Source of the DNA: a virus
DNA length: 32,271 nucleotides
Strand: one strand, 5' to 3'
Virus record (IMG/VR): IMGVR_UViG_3300027734_000209
Span: 1-32,271 of that record
The translations under genes and the position numbers were made by a program. Below are positions 1-7,048 of the stretch, one piece after another. The notes beneath the pieces were generated by a model. It saw only the letters and a list, made by a program, of their open reading frames with translations. It made no database searches and was not told where the DNA came from. How positions within the stretch are numbered: the stretch's first letter is position 1; every line of letters begins with the position of its first letter.

Positions 1-58
1 GCATTGTGCTAGTCAGGGCTGCAGCGATGATTAGCGATACTTTCTTGAATGAATTCAT
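1..58 (-). CDS. N-terminus of a secreted or membrane protein (partial, runs off left edge)
   Basis: An ATG at position 58 opens a frame of 19 codons that leaves the window at position 1. The visible residues are MNSFKKVSLIIAAALTSTM: two lysines followed by a hydrophobic, alanine-rich core, which is the n- and h-region layout of a Sec signal peptide. No cleavage site is visible because the sequence stops. It starts 16 bases after the large terminase stop codon, with a purine-rich stretch (AAAAGAGATAAA) just before the ATG. Secreted proteins are unusual directly after a terminase, where a portal gene is common. It could also be an N-terminal membrane anchor. The product cannot be named from 19 residues. 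Confidence 0.5.
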   Translation of the reverse strand, partial: MNSFKKVSLIIAAALTSTM

Positions 59-74
59 TTTATCTCTTTTCTTG

Positions 75-1868
75 TTATAGTAGATTTAATCTATCCAAAT
101 AATCTTTTACTTCATTTGGCATAGGTCTATAGTTTACCACATCTTGAGGTGGTCTGTCAAATATATCATCATCATCTTCTTTAGATCTATCTCTAAAGGT
201 ATGAATCTCCACCTCTGTATCTATATTTTTTGGGGTATGTGATATTGCCCCAAATATTGCTCCACACACAGCATCTGCCAAATCCTTTGACTTTTTGCGT
301 GGGTGGTCAACTCTGTCATTTTTCATTATCTTTAATTGGGTTAGTTCTTCAAATAACAAATCAATTGCAGGCATGGCAAGTCTTTCCTCATATACCAACA
401 TAGCCATATCCTCGTAGTGCTTCTTAGCAACAGAAACAGTATCAGTCCTCATTCCAACTTGTTTTAATTCATTTTGAATATCAAACGACTGCCAACGGTC
501 AAAGGAAACCATGCCAATATCAAACCCTATTCTTCTAAGGTTTTGTATCCATTGTTTAACTTCTGAAAGATTAACTGGACCCTCTACCTTTGGCTCCCAC
601 CATGCTACTGCATCTACGACTACAATTGGTGCCACCTGTTCGTAGTTATTAATGACTTGTATGTTTACCCATTTTTCTACATGTGCAATAGCAACTGCAC
701 ACTTATCGTGCTTCTGGGCAAGGTCTGCGTGGACATAATACTTCTTGGTTGGATCTGGTTTGAATGCTTCGTCAAACCTTCTAAAGTTATCTACGGGGTT
801 TCTAAGTGTCATGCAGGCTCTTACTTTTTCTTGTTGTTTAAAGAATGCATCGGAAGCAAAGGTTGGTACGCATGTAAAGCGCATCATTGCATCTCCAAGA
901 TCAGTCATAAAAGCAATCTTAAAATCATCAATCTTTCTTGTTGGATTTACTTCCCATGTAGGTCTTTTTAGTGCAAACACTCCTGGATATTTATATGAAA
1001 TGATTTGATCTTCATCCCAGGAAATTTCAAACTTATTGTTTGGGTCTGTCTCAGGTAGCAGTGGATTAATAATAAACTCGTGGGTTCTTTCAATTACTTC
1101 TTTTTCAGCAACAACTGCATCATACTTTTCTGAGATATAGTCTCCTGGGTATCTTGGAAATGAAAGCAAAACAACTTTGCCAAGGTCTGGAAAGCGAGAG
1201 TCAACTGATCCACGGAAAGCCTTGTAGATATTTTCAGCAGTCTTACCTTGTTCGTTGCCTGTTCCAACTTCAGATGCAAAGCCAGAGATTTCGTCAAGAA
1301 CTGCAAGAAGAAGGTTTAAGCCCTCGTGAGATTCTCTTTCTGAGTGACCAGAATAAACTGTGATATATTTGTTGAACTCAATAGAGTCTGCTTTTGCGTA
1401 ATACTTTCCCGCAAACCACGGAGACTTTTCAATCTTACTTTTAAAACCTTTAAAGAAAACATTCTTTGCTTGCTGTGCGTTAATAGCAACATTAATAAGG
1501 TCAATAGCATCTCCAGATGGCTTACCAAAGTATTTTGCTGGATCTTTTAAACACAAGAGTTTGTATACAATATATGCACAGGCCACTGTTGATACGAAAT
1601 CTTTTCCAGATCCCTTGCCGAGTTGCAGGATAATCTCATTCTTAGTATATTTATCAAAGTATCTTGTGCCTTTTTCTTCTCCCATTATATCAATAAGGTC
1701 TTCTTTGCGATATATCTGACTCATTGCTTCAACAATATCGTATTGAATATTAGACAGTGCAGGCTGACCAAGGTATGCGTCGCCCTCAACAAATGTTTTG
1801 GCGTCTACTGGTGTCTCTTCAAAGTTATTGTTTTTAAGTATTTCTAAAAAATCATTAAAATTAGGCAT
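75..1868 (-). CDS. terL: Terminase large subunit (packaging ATPase and nuclease)
   Basis: This is the DNA packaging motor, which powers translocation into the prohead and cuts the concatemer. Counting from the ATG at 1868 (597 residues), a Walker A-type loop GKGSGKD lies at about 84-90, and a hydrophobic strand ending in the Walker B pair DE lies at about 192-193. The C-terminal RNase H-like nuclease shows acidic residues in HADLA (D382), SFDRW (D457) and KDLADA (D529/D532). Length fits phage terminases. A TTG at 1877 is also in frame, but the ATG at 1868 overlaps the small-subunit stop by eight bases and is the more ordinary start, although neither has a clear ribosome binding site. It sits directly downstream of the putative small subunit. 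Confidence 0.93.
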   Translation of the reverse strand: MPNFNDFLEILKNNNFEETPVDAKTFVEGDAYLGQPALSNIQYDIVEAMSQIYRKEDLIDIMGEEKGTRYFDKYTKNEIILQLGKGSGKDFVSTVACAYIVYKLLCLKDPAKYFGKPSGDAIDLINVAINAQQAKNVFFKGFKSKIEKSPWFAGKYYAKADSIEFNKYITVYSGHSERESHEGLNLLLAVLDEISGFASEVGTGNEQGKTAENIYKAFRGSVDSRFPDLGKVVLLSFPRYPGDYISEKYDAVVAEKEVIERTHEFIINPLLPETDPNNKFEISWDEDQIISYKYPGVFALKRPTWEVNPTRKIDDFKIAFMTDLGDAMMRFTCVPTFASDAFFKQQEKVRACMTLRNPVDNFRRFDEAFKPDPTKKYYVHADLAQKHDKCAVAIAHVEKWVNIQVINNYEQVAPIVVVDAVAWWEPKVEGPVNLSEVKQWIQNLRRIGFDIGMVSFDRWQSFDIQNELKQVGMRTDTVSVAKKHYEDMAMLVYEERLAMPAIDLLFEELTQLKIMKNDRVDHPRKKSKDLADAVCGAIFGAISHTPKNIDTEVEIHTFRDRSKEDDDDIFDRPPQDVVNYRPMPNEVKDYLDRLNLL

Positions 1869-2394
1869 CAAGTACAACCGTTATTACTTCATCCTTTTTT
1901 GCAATATCTGAAAGCCTTCTCATAATTTGATCTCTAATCTCTGGATGCTCTGACGCAATGTCTTTTAATATTGATACAAGAACCATCTGTCTATTTTCAA
2001 TTTCTATCATCTCTTCAGCAAGTTCTTTGTTTTCAAGAAGGCCAGCCTTCTGTAGCATATCAATACGCTTAGACTCAATATCCATTACAAGTTTAATTGC
2101 TGCAGTCTTTGCACTAAGGTTATTTGTCATTGATGCTTCATCAATAACCTCATATGTACGAGATACCAACTTGCTATAGTGTGTGTCTGCTGCAGCAAGG
2201 GCTTCCTTGGCACGAGCACGTATAGCATCATTAGCAGAGGCCATAACTTTCCACTCATTGATAAGTGTGACAACTTTCTGTCTTGGAATGTCCAGTTGTT
2301 TTGAAATTACTGTTGGATCATTACCTTTTAAATATTCCTCTACTACTAAGTTAACCTGATCAAGGTGCTTAACTAGATCATCTTCAGTTGACAT
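1861..2394 (-). CDS. terS: Putative terminase small subunit
   Basis: A 177-residue, highly helical and charged protein. Residues about 20-50 look like a helix-turn-helix (PTVISKQLDIPRQKVVTLI), followed by long amphipathic helices that could mediate oligomerisation. This is the general plan of small terminase subunits, which recognise phage DNA and feed it to the large subunit. Its stop overlaps the start of the large terminase by eight bases. An AAGGA ribosome binding site lies four bases before the ATG. The assignment rests mainly on position, size and predicted HTH, because small subunits are poorly conserved in sequence. Confidence 0.7.
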   Translation of the reverse strand: MSTEDDLVKHLDQVNLVVEEYLKGNDPTVISKQLDIPRQKVVTLINEWKVMASANDAIRARAKEALAAADTHYSKLVSRTYEVIDEASMTNNLSAKTAAIKLVMDIESKRIDMLQKAGLLENKELAEEMIEIENRQMVLVSILKDIASEHPEIRDQIMRRLSDIAKKDEVITVVLDA

Positions 2395-2626
2395 GTTTTC
2401 CTTCTAGCCTATTAATTTCATCTTTAATATAAAATATTGCTTTTTCAAGATCTTGAATAGTTTTTTGCTCATCCTTAAGACCTGCTCTCCACAAATACTT
2501 AAAGGCATTACCTATATTAAAATTGCGATGTCTAGTAATCTCTATGCACTCAATACCAGAAGGATCAGAAGTATAATGTAAGGGATTATTTACTTGGTCA
2601 ACGGTTATGTTTAAATTTTCACTCAT
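2384..2626 (-). CDS. DUF3310 (SaV-like) family protein
   Basis: About 80 residues. The stretch with NNPLHY, then GIECIE, ending in FKYLWRAGLKD is the signature of the DUF3310 family, common in phages and of unknown biochemical role. The C-terminal part (DLEKAIFYIKDEI) is helical. It is usually found among replication and nucleotide-metabolism genes. Several starts are possible: TTG at 2641, ATG at 2629 and ATG at 2626. I chose 2626 because the family normally begins a few residues before the NNP motif. It overlaps the upstream membrane-protein gene by eight bases and the downstream terminase gene by 11 bases. Confidence 0.82.
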   Translation of the reverse strand: MSENLNITVDQVNNPLHYTSDPSGIECIEITRHRNFNIGNAFKYLWRAGLKDEQKTIQDLEKAIFYIKDEINRLEGKHVN

Positions 2627-2738
2627 CATCTTCCCAATCAAATGCCTCTGGAATTCCTTTTAAGGCAGCAAATGCAAATGCAAAACCAACAGTACCCGCT
2701 ATGGCAAGTGCTACTAATGCTTTTTCAACTTTACTCAT
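2619..2738 (-). CDS. Tiny single-pass membrane protein (39 aa)
   Basis: Starting at ATG 2738 the protein has 39 residues: a short charged start (MSKVEKA), one hydrophobic segment (LVALAIAGTVGFAFAFAAL) and an acidic tail ending FDWEDDE. An AAGGA ribosome binding site lies ten bases upstream. The ATG overlaps the stop of the preceding HTH gene as ATGA, indicating translational coupling. An in-frame extension back to 2804 exists but reads through the HTH gene in another frame and is unlikely. Small membrane proteins ending in a FDWE-acidic tail occur in actinophages as I recall them; their role is unknown. Confidence 0.6.
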   Translation of the reverse strand: MSKVEKALVALAIAGTVGFAFAFAALKGIPEAFDWEDDE

Positions 2739-2890
2739 CGTCTTGATTTCCTTAATCCAAATTTTGCAAGGTAGACATACACAGTTTCTAGGCTCACTCC
2801 ACACTCCTTTGCAATCTCTTCTGGTGTCTTCTTATCCATAAGATATCTCTTACGCATAAAGGTTTCACTTGTATATAGTTTAGCAGCCAT
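2735..2890 (-). CDS. Small helix-turn-helix DNA-binding protein (51 aa)
   Basis: Translating from ATG 2890 gives 51 residues. Positions about 18-42 contain TPEEIAKECGVSLETVYVYL, a textbook helix-turn-helix of the homeodomain-like or sigma-region-4 type, followed by a basic end (FGLRKSRR). It begins four bases after the resolvase stop and ends in an ATGA overlap with the membrane-protein gene, so it fills the gap exactly. It has no good Shine-Dalgarno site and may depend on reinitiation. It could be a small regulator or an accessory DNA-binding subunit; the target is unknown. Confidence 0.72.
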   Translation of the reverse strand: MAAKLYTSETFMRKRYLMDKKTPEEIAKECGVSLETVYVYLAKFGLRKSRR

Positions 2891-2894
2891 GATA

Positions 2895-3485
2895 CTATTT
2901 GTCAAGTCCAATTGCTTTACCCCAATTTCTTACAGCCCAGTGACCAATACCACAAGCATCTGCAACATCATTATCAGTAATAGTTCTATCATAGATTGTG
3001 TTAATAAATTTAATTGTTCTTTCTTTTCTAAGCATGCGCTCATGAGCCTTATAATATGATTCAGACTTTCCAGGGTTTTGAGATCGTATTAGTAGTTGTT
3101 CATCTTTAGATATTTTACCATTACCCATAAAAATTTGCCAAGTAATGGGAGAAACTTTACCAATAACTTTTGTTCCTGATTGTCCTGCTGATCCTAGAAT
3201 TGCTCCTTGAACAAGTGCAAGATCTGCTGCTGTCTTTGGACTATTCATAAATACGGTATGCTCAATTACTATTGCTTCAAACCCTCCATAGTAATCAAAA
3301 AATGCTTTTACTTTTTGTCCAGCATCCATAACTTTTTCATAGGTATTGCTTCCTTCAAAATTAATCTTACCAACTGCCCCTAAATCTTCTCCAGCAAACA
3401 AAGAAAAGGCAAGGCTATTAGTACTAGCATCAATAGCGCAAATTGTGTGTGGCTTAACTTCTATCCCCCACTTATTTTTTACCAT
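2895..3485 (-). CDS. RuvC-like Holliday junction resolvase
   Basis: A 196-residue protein with the RNase H-like fold pattern of RuvC. The first strand carries D19 (CAIDAST), the central strand ends in E75 (IVIEHT), and the C-terminal helix carries D173 and D176 (DNDVADACGIG), spaced as in RuvC. These four acidic residues bind the two metal ions that cut branched DNA. In a phage it would resolve recombination and replication intermediates before packaging. An AAGGA site precedes ATG 3485, which overlaps the stop of the zinc-protein gene by 14 bases. The fold assignment is strong; the exact substrate is inferred. Confidence 0.85.
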   Translation of the reverse strand: MVKNKWGIEVKPHTICAIDASTNSLAFSLFAGEDLGAVGKINFEGSNTYEKVMDAGQKVKAFFDYYGGFEAIVIEHTVFMNSPKTAADLALVQGAILGSAGQSGTKVIGKVSPITWQIFMGNGKISKDEQLLIRSQNPGKSESYYKAHERMLRKERTIKFINTIYDRTITDNDVADACGIGHWAVRNWGKAIGLDK

Positions 3486-3756
3486 TTATTTTTCCTTTTA
3501 TTTGTTTTATTGCTTTAACAACTGCATCAGGATTTACGTTACAAGCGGAGCAGACTAGATCGTCGTTGTATATAGAAAGAGGAGTTGAACATGATTTGCA
3601 AAGTCTTGTTTTACCTTTTCTCTTTTGCCTTTTTGATTGCAAATATCTTATTGCAATTTTTTCTTTTGTTGCGATATCTCTACAGTGTGAAGAACAGTAT
3701 ATCTGATAAGATACTGTGGGCTCAAACTGATTGTCGCAGCATCTACAATTGTTCAC
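3472..3756 (-). CDS. Small protein with two zinc-binding clusters
   Basis: A 94-residue basic protein. The first cluster is CRCCDNQF followed by CSSHC, and the second is CKSC followed by CSAC about 17 residues later; each looks like a treble-clef or zinc-ribbon site. A lysine/arginine-rich linker separates them and the tail is lysine-rich, suggesting nucleic-acid binding. Translation probably starts at GTG 3756, with GGAG seven bases upstream. It overlaps the Cas4-like nuclease gene by 14 bases and the resolvase gene by 14 bases, so it may work with these DNA-processing enzymes. No specific function is recognised. Confidence 0.68.
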   Translation of the reverse strand: MNNCRCCDNQFEPTVSYQIYCSSHCRDIATKEKIAIRYLQSKRQKRKGKTRLCKSCSTPLSIYNDDLVCSACNVNPDAVVKAIKQIKGKINGKK

Positions 3757-4558
3757 CGAGAATCTCCAAGGGTGCTATTTTTAACACGCCTGGTCCTGCA
3801 GACTCACATGCTTTTTTAATTGGGCATGACTTGCATATCTTGGAGTTTGATCTATAGTTTTTGTTTGGCAGGGTTCTGTCTTCCCATGTCTTGCGAACTA
3901 GTCTCATCCAATCAAATGCCTGGTCTACCCACCGACGGTAATGATCGTTTACATCTACAGGGATCAAAAGAAGTTCATGATTATTTTTGTTTTCATAAAT
4001 CATTACACCAGTTGGTCTCTTTAAGATCTTCATATAAATAAGCAACTGCATTAAGTGACCATTTTTGGCCTTGCCTGATGCCTTTCTATATTCAAACCCT
4101 TCATTCATCATTGTTTTAATTTCACCAATAAGTTCTTGGCCTTGCCAATCAAACATGACATCACCATATCCAAAGATAGGAGGATCTTCATTTATAATTT
4201 TAAACTCTGTAGTGGCTTCGTTATTCTCATCACGATAAACTTTTACAATTCCAGCATTTAGCATTGCATTTTGAATTCTTGCGTGTGACAAGGTTCCTGC
4301 AGTCATATTTGCTGCACTATATGCATCTGCATTATCTTCAAACATCTGTCCATCAAAGGCTAGATACCAGTATCTTGCACACTCACCATGCCCGTAAGCA
4401 ATAGTTGATGGAGCAAAAGTCTTTTTTGTTGTATGCTTGTCTACACGAGTAATCGTATAGCCTTCTTTAATCTTTGCCTCAAGTGCTGCTATGTCCATTG
4501 AATGAATTGGCTTTTCTTCTGGCTTGATCATAACCGTATGTAGTAAATTCTTTGTCAT
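3743..4558 (-). CDS. Cas4/RecB-like PD-(D/E)XK nuclease with probable Fe-S cluster
   Basis: A 271-residue protein. One cysteine at C60 and three near the C-terminus (C242, C245, C251, in CKSCPIKKAC) match the four-cysteine iron-sulfur arrangement of Cas4 and AddB-type nucleases. Between them lie the nuclease motifs: H92, D133 (GYGDVMF), E146 and K148 (GEIKTM), and Q171 with Y175 (QLLIY). Such enzymes are usually 5'-3' exonucleases that make single strands for recombination. It lies between two small genes in the recombination segment. No cas1, cas2 or CRISPR repeat is near, so a role in phage recombination is more likely than adaptation. Confidence 0.85.
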   Translation of the reverse strand: MTKNLLHTVMIKPEEKPIHSMDIAALEAKIKEGYTITRVDKHTTKKTFAPSTIAYGHGECARYWYLAFDGQMFEDNADAYSAANMTAGTLSHARIQNAMLNAGIVKVYRDENNEATTEFKIINEDPPIFGYGDVMFDWQGQELIGEIKTMMNEGFEYRKASGKAKNGHLMQLLIYMKILKRPTGVMIYENKNNHELLLIPVDVNDHYRRWVDQAFDWMRLVRKTWEDRTLPNKNYRSNSKICKSCPIKKACESAGPGVLKIAPLEILGEQL

Positions 4559-4575
4559 TATTTCTCGTTTCTATT

Positions 4576-4587
4576 AGTATAAGTATA
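4576..4587 (-). promoter_or_regulatory. Possible promoter -10 region before the Cas4-like gene
   Basis: The 34-base gap between the genes ending at 4593 and starting at 4558 contains TATACT twice in tandem (TATACTTATACT), five of six bases matching the -10 consensus each time. The nearer copy ends 17 bases before the ATG, allowing a short leader. No clear -35 hexamer is visible at the usual distance. Confidence 0.4.
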
Positions 4588-4592
4588 GCAGA

Positions 4593-4898
4593 TTAGCGTG
4601 TTATGTACTTTAGTGCAGACACTAAATTATTTAACGACTCTGCTGCCGTATAATAAAGATTCTTTTTGCCTCTATCTGATTTATCAACATTTGCCATCCA
4701 AGTTGCTTTAAAAGCCATCTTTGCTGCAATAGCCTGAAGTCTTACGATTTCTATGTGTGCCACATTCAAAGGAATATCTGGTTTAATAATAATTTTAGCA
4801 ATAAAGGCAAGTGCTGTAGTAAGTTCTTCGTCTTGCATGTAGTCTGCAATTTCTGCAAGACCATTTACCATATCAATTGTGGTGCTTTCGTTTGTCAT
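4593..4898 (-). CDS. Hypothetical helical protein (101 aa)
   Basis: I do not recognise this family. The protein is predominantly helical, acidic in its first third (DYMQDEELTTAL) and basic towards the end (KSDRGKKNLYY), without cysteine clusters or membrane segments. An AAGGA ribosome binding site lies six bases before ATG 4898. It sits between the oxygenase-like gene and the Cas4-like nuclease gene, so an accessory role in DNA processing is possible but unsupported by motifs. Confidence 0.7.
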   Translation of the reverse strand: MTNESTTIDMVNGLAEIADYMQDEELTTALAFIAKIIIKPDIPLNVAHIEIVRLQAIAAKMAFKATWMANVDKSDRGKKNLYYTAAESLNNLVSALKYITR

Positions 4899-4918
4899 TT
4901 ATTTTCCTTATTTTAGGT

Positions 4919-5590
4919 TTATTGGTTTAATTTGTTTTCTTTTGCAAAAAAATTTTCATTATACTTTAAAAATGTTGGATCTGATCTCCATAATGCAAGT
5001 CTTTTCTGTCTTTCTTCTGGTGATCTGGCAACAAAATTTAATTTTTCAAAATCTTCTCTTTTTGAAAAATGCATAGTTAGAACTTCAGTTCTATCTCCTT
5101 CTTTAAATTTTACTGGCTCTCTCCAGTGAACCTGACCTGCACCCCAAAATACAAGTAGGTCTCCATATTGAAGATTAAAACTTTCGTTTTCAATTACTAT
5201 TGGCCAATCTATATTGGCATCTAATTGATAATCCATTGTGAGTTTAGTAAAATAGTTGTCTGAATCATAATGGACTGGTAATTTTGGATTTACATCTGGA
5301 TTATGTTCTAAACTATAATCTAAGTAACTGTTGTGAAACATGAATACTTCTTCCCCGACCATTTCTGAAGCAAATTTTTCAAGTTTTCTTTTTATATGTT
5401 CTGGGTACATTACTTCTATTTGCATTCGGGCCATTGTTGGCAAGACTAATGGAGCATAAAACTCATCTAAATCTTTAGCATTTTTTTGATACTTTACTAT
5501 TGCCTGCAAAACTTCTACTTCTTCATCAGTAAAGAAGTCTTTAATAATTCTTGGTACTACTTTTATTTTTGGCTCGTGTCCTGTGTTCAT
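4919..5590 (-). CDS. 2OG-Fe(II) oxygenase-like protein
   Basis: Counted from ATG 5590 (223 residues), the core of a double-stranded beta-helix dioxygenase is visible. The HxD iron ligands are H107 and D109 (PVHYDSD), the distal histidine is H155 (GQVHWREP), and R167 (EGDRTEVL) is placed to bind 2-oxoglutarate. The strand before the distal histidine, GDLLVFWGAG, is typical of prolyl-hydroxylase-like members. The substrate is unknown: host protein, phage protein, nucleotide or DNA base are all possible. An in-frame ATG at 5608 exists; I chose 5590 because it follows the upstream stop by seven bases and has a TATAAT box six bases before it. Confidence 0.78.
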   Translation of the reverse strand: MNTGHEPKIKVVPRIIKDFFTDEEVEVLQAIVKYQKNAKDLDEFYAPLVLPTMARMQIEVMYPEHIKRKLEKFASEMVGEEVFMFHNSYLDYSLEHNPDVNPKLPVHYDSDNYFTKLTMDYQLDANIDWPIVIENESFNLQYGDLLVFWGAGQVHWREPVKFKEGDRTEVLTMHFSKREDFEKLNFVARSPEERQKRLALWRSDPTFLKYNENFFAKENKLNQ

Positions 5591-5596
5591 AATACT

Positions 5597-5602
5597 ATTA
5601 TA
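5597..5602 (-). promoter_or_regulatory. TATAAT -10 box placed for a leaderless start
   Basis: A perfect TATAAT lies six bases before the ATG at 5590, and there is no Shine-Dalgarno sequence there. With the usual -10 to start distance, transcription would begin at or next to the A of the ATG. The box overlaps the stop codon of the upstream nuclease gene. No convincing -35 element is visible. Confidence 0.45.
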
Positions 5603-5885
5603 CACCATTCTCTGTAAGTTGTTCTAAGATGCTCATCTCAATTATAGCAAGTCTTACCTTTGAGTTACCCTCGCCGATTACAACAACAATGGCTGGGTCT
5701 TTGCCATTCTTAATGGCATCTGTTGTGGCTTTGGCCCAAACCTCTTTGTTTAAAGTAAATGACTTACCAACTTCTTTAAAGTCTACGACAAAGTTTTTCC
5801 AGGAAGCATCTCCTTTTTGTGTGTTACGTCCAGAGTTTTTATGCTGTTTAGCACCTATTCTTTTGGACTCACTCTTCTCCGTCAA
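5598..5885 (-). CDS. Small PD-(D/E)XK nuclease, Holliday-resolvase-like
   Basis: A 95-residue protein beginning at TTG 5885. After a basic start comes KNSGRNTQKGD, then a strand with DFKEVGKS; D26, D35 and K37 fit the D...(D/E)xK active site of this superfamily. A following segment (SFTLNKEVWAKA) and a hydrophobic strand (DPAIVVVIGE) also fit the compact phage nucleases related to archaeal Hjc. Likely role: cutting branched or recombining DNA. It overlaps the upstream zinc gene by 17 bases. A purine-rich GAAGAG precedes the TTG. The glutamate usual in the motif is replaced by aspartate, which the superfamily tolerates. Confidence 0.62.
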   Translation of the reverse strand: MTEKSESKRIGAKQHKNSGRNTQKGDASWKNFVVDFKEVGKSFTLNKEVWAKATTDAIKNGKDPAIVVVIGEGNSKVRLAIIEMSILEQLTENGV

Positions 5886-6045
5886 AGTCGCTCTTCTTTC
5901 TTTTTCCTAAATAAACCTTTGTAAGATGCTTATCTTTACACATCCAACTTAACATCTTTTCATCTGCATAGCATCTTAGTGTTGGAACTATGGCTTTGCA
6001 TGTATGACAAACCCATTGGCCTTGGTATACAGTAAACCTAGCCAT
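5869..6045 (-). CDS. Small zinc-ribbon-like protein (58 aa)
   Basis: From ATG 6045 a 58-residue protein is encoded that fills the space between the recombinase and the small nuclease. It holds CHTC at about 13-16, a cysteine at 25 and another at 36 with a nearby histidine (MCKDKH), a likely zinc site, and ends in a basic then acidic tail (GKRKKSDFDGEE). Its start overlaps the recA-like stop by eight bases (ATGGCTAG) and its stop overlaps the next start by 17 bases. This chaining supports a real gene. Function unknown; nucleic-acid binding is plausible. Confidence 0.65.
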   Translation of the reverse strand: MARFTVYQGQWVCHTCKAIVPTLRCYADEKMLSWMCKDKHLTKVYLGKRKKSDFDGEE

Positions 6046-7048
6046 TTAATTTTGACTTAATTGATTCTTGCAAGTCAAGATCCTCTCTAACACGATTAAC
6101 AAATGCTTCCTTACCCTGGACTTTTGTGCCATCAGGAAGTATATACCAAGCACCTGTACGCTCTACAATACCGTTTAGTTCTGCTGTAGTGACCAAGTCG
6201 CCAATGGTATCAAGACCAATATCGTCACCTCTAAAGTAAAAATCATACTCACCAGACTGGAACCCTGGAGAGGTTTTTGAGAACTGGAGTTCCCACTTAA
6301 TAGTTCTGCCAACCTTTTCTTCAATTAGTTTATCTCCTACCTTAATCTTTCCTTTAATCGCTTGATTGTCGGACTCGGAACTAAATAACTTAACAATGCA
6401 AGAAGAATAAAACTTAGTAGCCTGACCACCAGAAGGCTGCTGGCTAGTATACATAGCATTAATATTATTGCGAGACTGGGAAATAAGAACAAGAAGAGTA
6501 GGCTTAACCTTGTTGTTAGCATAATTAAGCATTTTCCATGCGTTACTAAAGTCACGGGACTCTGCTCCAATCTGTTTAGTATTTTCCAAGGCCTTCATCT
6601 CATCAGTATCTTTTTCAAAATAGATTGCTGGAAGCATTGATGTAATAGAGTCTACCACAATTAAATCAACCCCAGCATTCATTAAGCCTACACCAACATC
6701 TACCATATCACTAATAGTTCTTGCTTGTGAATAAATTAATTTTTCTGGATCTACCCCAAGAGTTCTAGCCCAATCTTCTGAGTATGACATTTCTGAGTCA
6801 ATCCACGCACACAGTTTGCCCTCTGCTTGTGCTAGAGCAATCATCTGAAGGCACATAGAGGACTTTGCAGATGACTTTGATCCCCAGATAAGAACTTGTC
6901 TACCATAAGGAAGACCACCACCCAGAGCACGGTTTAACCCAAAACTAGGTGTAGGTTGATACTCATAGTTAACTCCTACTCCACTGCCTAATCTTTTCCT
7001 CAACTTAGGATCAAGTTGTGCTAATGCTTCTTCTATACTAACTGACAT
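6038..7048 (-). CDS. recA: RecA/UvsX-type strand-exchange recombinase
   Basis: A 336-residue ATPase of the RecA family. An N-terminal helical part is followed by GLPYGRQVLIWG leading into a P-loop reading GSKSSAKS (residues 56-63), a conserved acidic helix region (IDSEMS), Walker B strand LIVVD (D133), and LLVLISQSRNN, corresponding to the strand before DNA-binding loop L2. The P-loop lacks the glycine of canonical GPESSGKT and is closer to the T4 UvsX form. It pairs homologous DNA in recombination-dependent replication and repair. The start is set by GGAGG six bases before ATG 7048; the ATG at 7054 abuts that motif and is unlikely to be used. It overlaps the polymerase stop by 11 bases. Confidence 0.92.
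   Translation of the reverse strand: MSVSIEEALAQLDPKLRKRLGSGVGVNYEYQPTPSFGLNRALGGGLPYGRQVLIWGSKSSAKSSMCLQMIALAQAEGKLCAWIDSEMSYSEDWARTLGVDPEKLIYSQARTISDMVDVGVGLMNAGVDLIVVDSITSMLPAIYFEKDTDEMKALENTKQIGAESRDFSNAWKMLNYANNKVKPTLLVLISQSRNNINAMYTSQQPSGGQATKFYSSCIVKLFSSESDNQAIKGKIKVGDKLIEEKVGRTIKWELQFSKTSPGFQSGEYDFYFRGDDIGLDTIGDLVTTAELNGIVERTGAWYILPDGTKVQGKEAFVNRVREDLDLQESIKSKLNG

Noticed and set aside
2739-2804. Longer version (61 residues) of the tiny membrane protein
   Set aside because: The added part is an out-of-frame reading of the small HTH gene. The ATG at 2738 has AAGGA and an ATGA coupling.
2880-2910. TTGACA hexamer before the small HTH gene as a -35 element
   Set aside because: The partner -10 at the right distance matches only four of six bases and would lie inside the gene it should transcribe.
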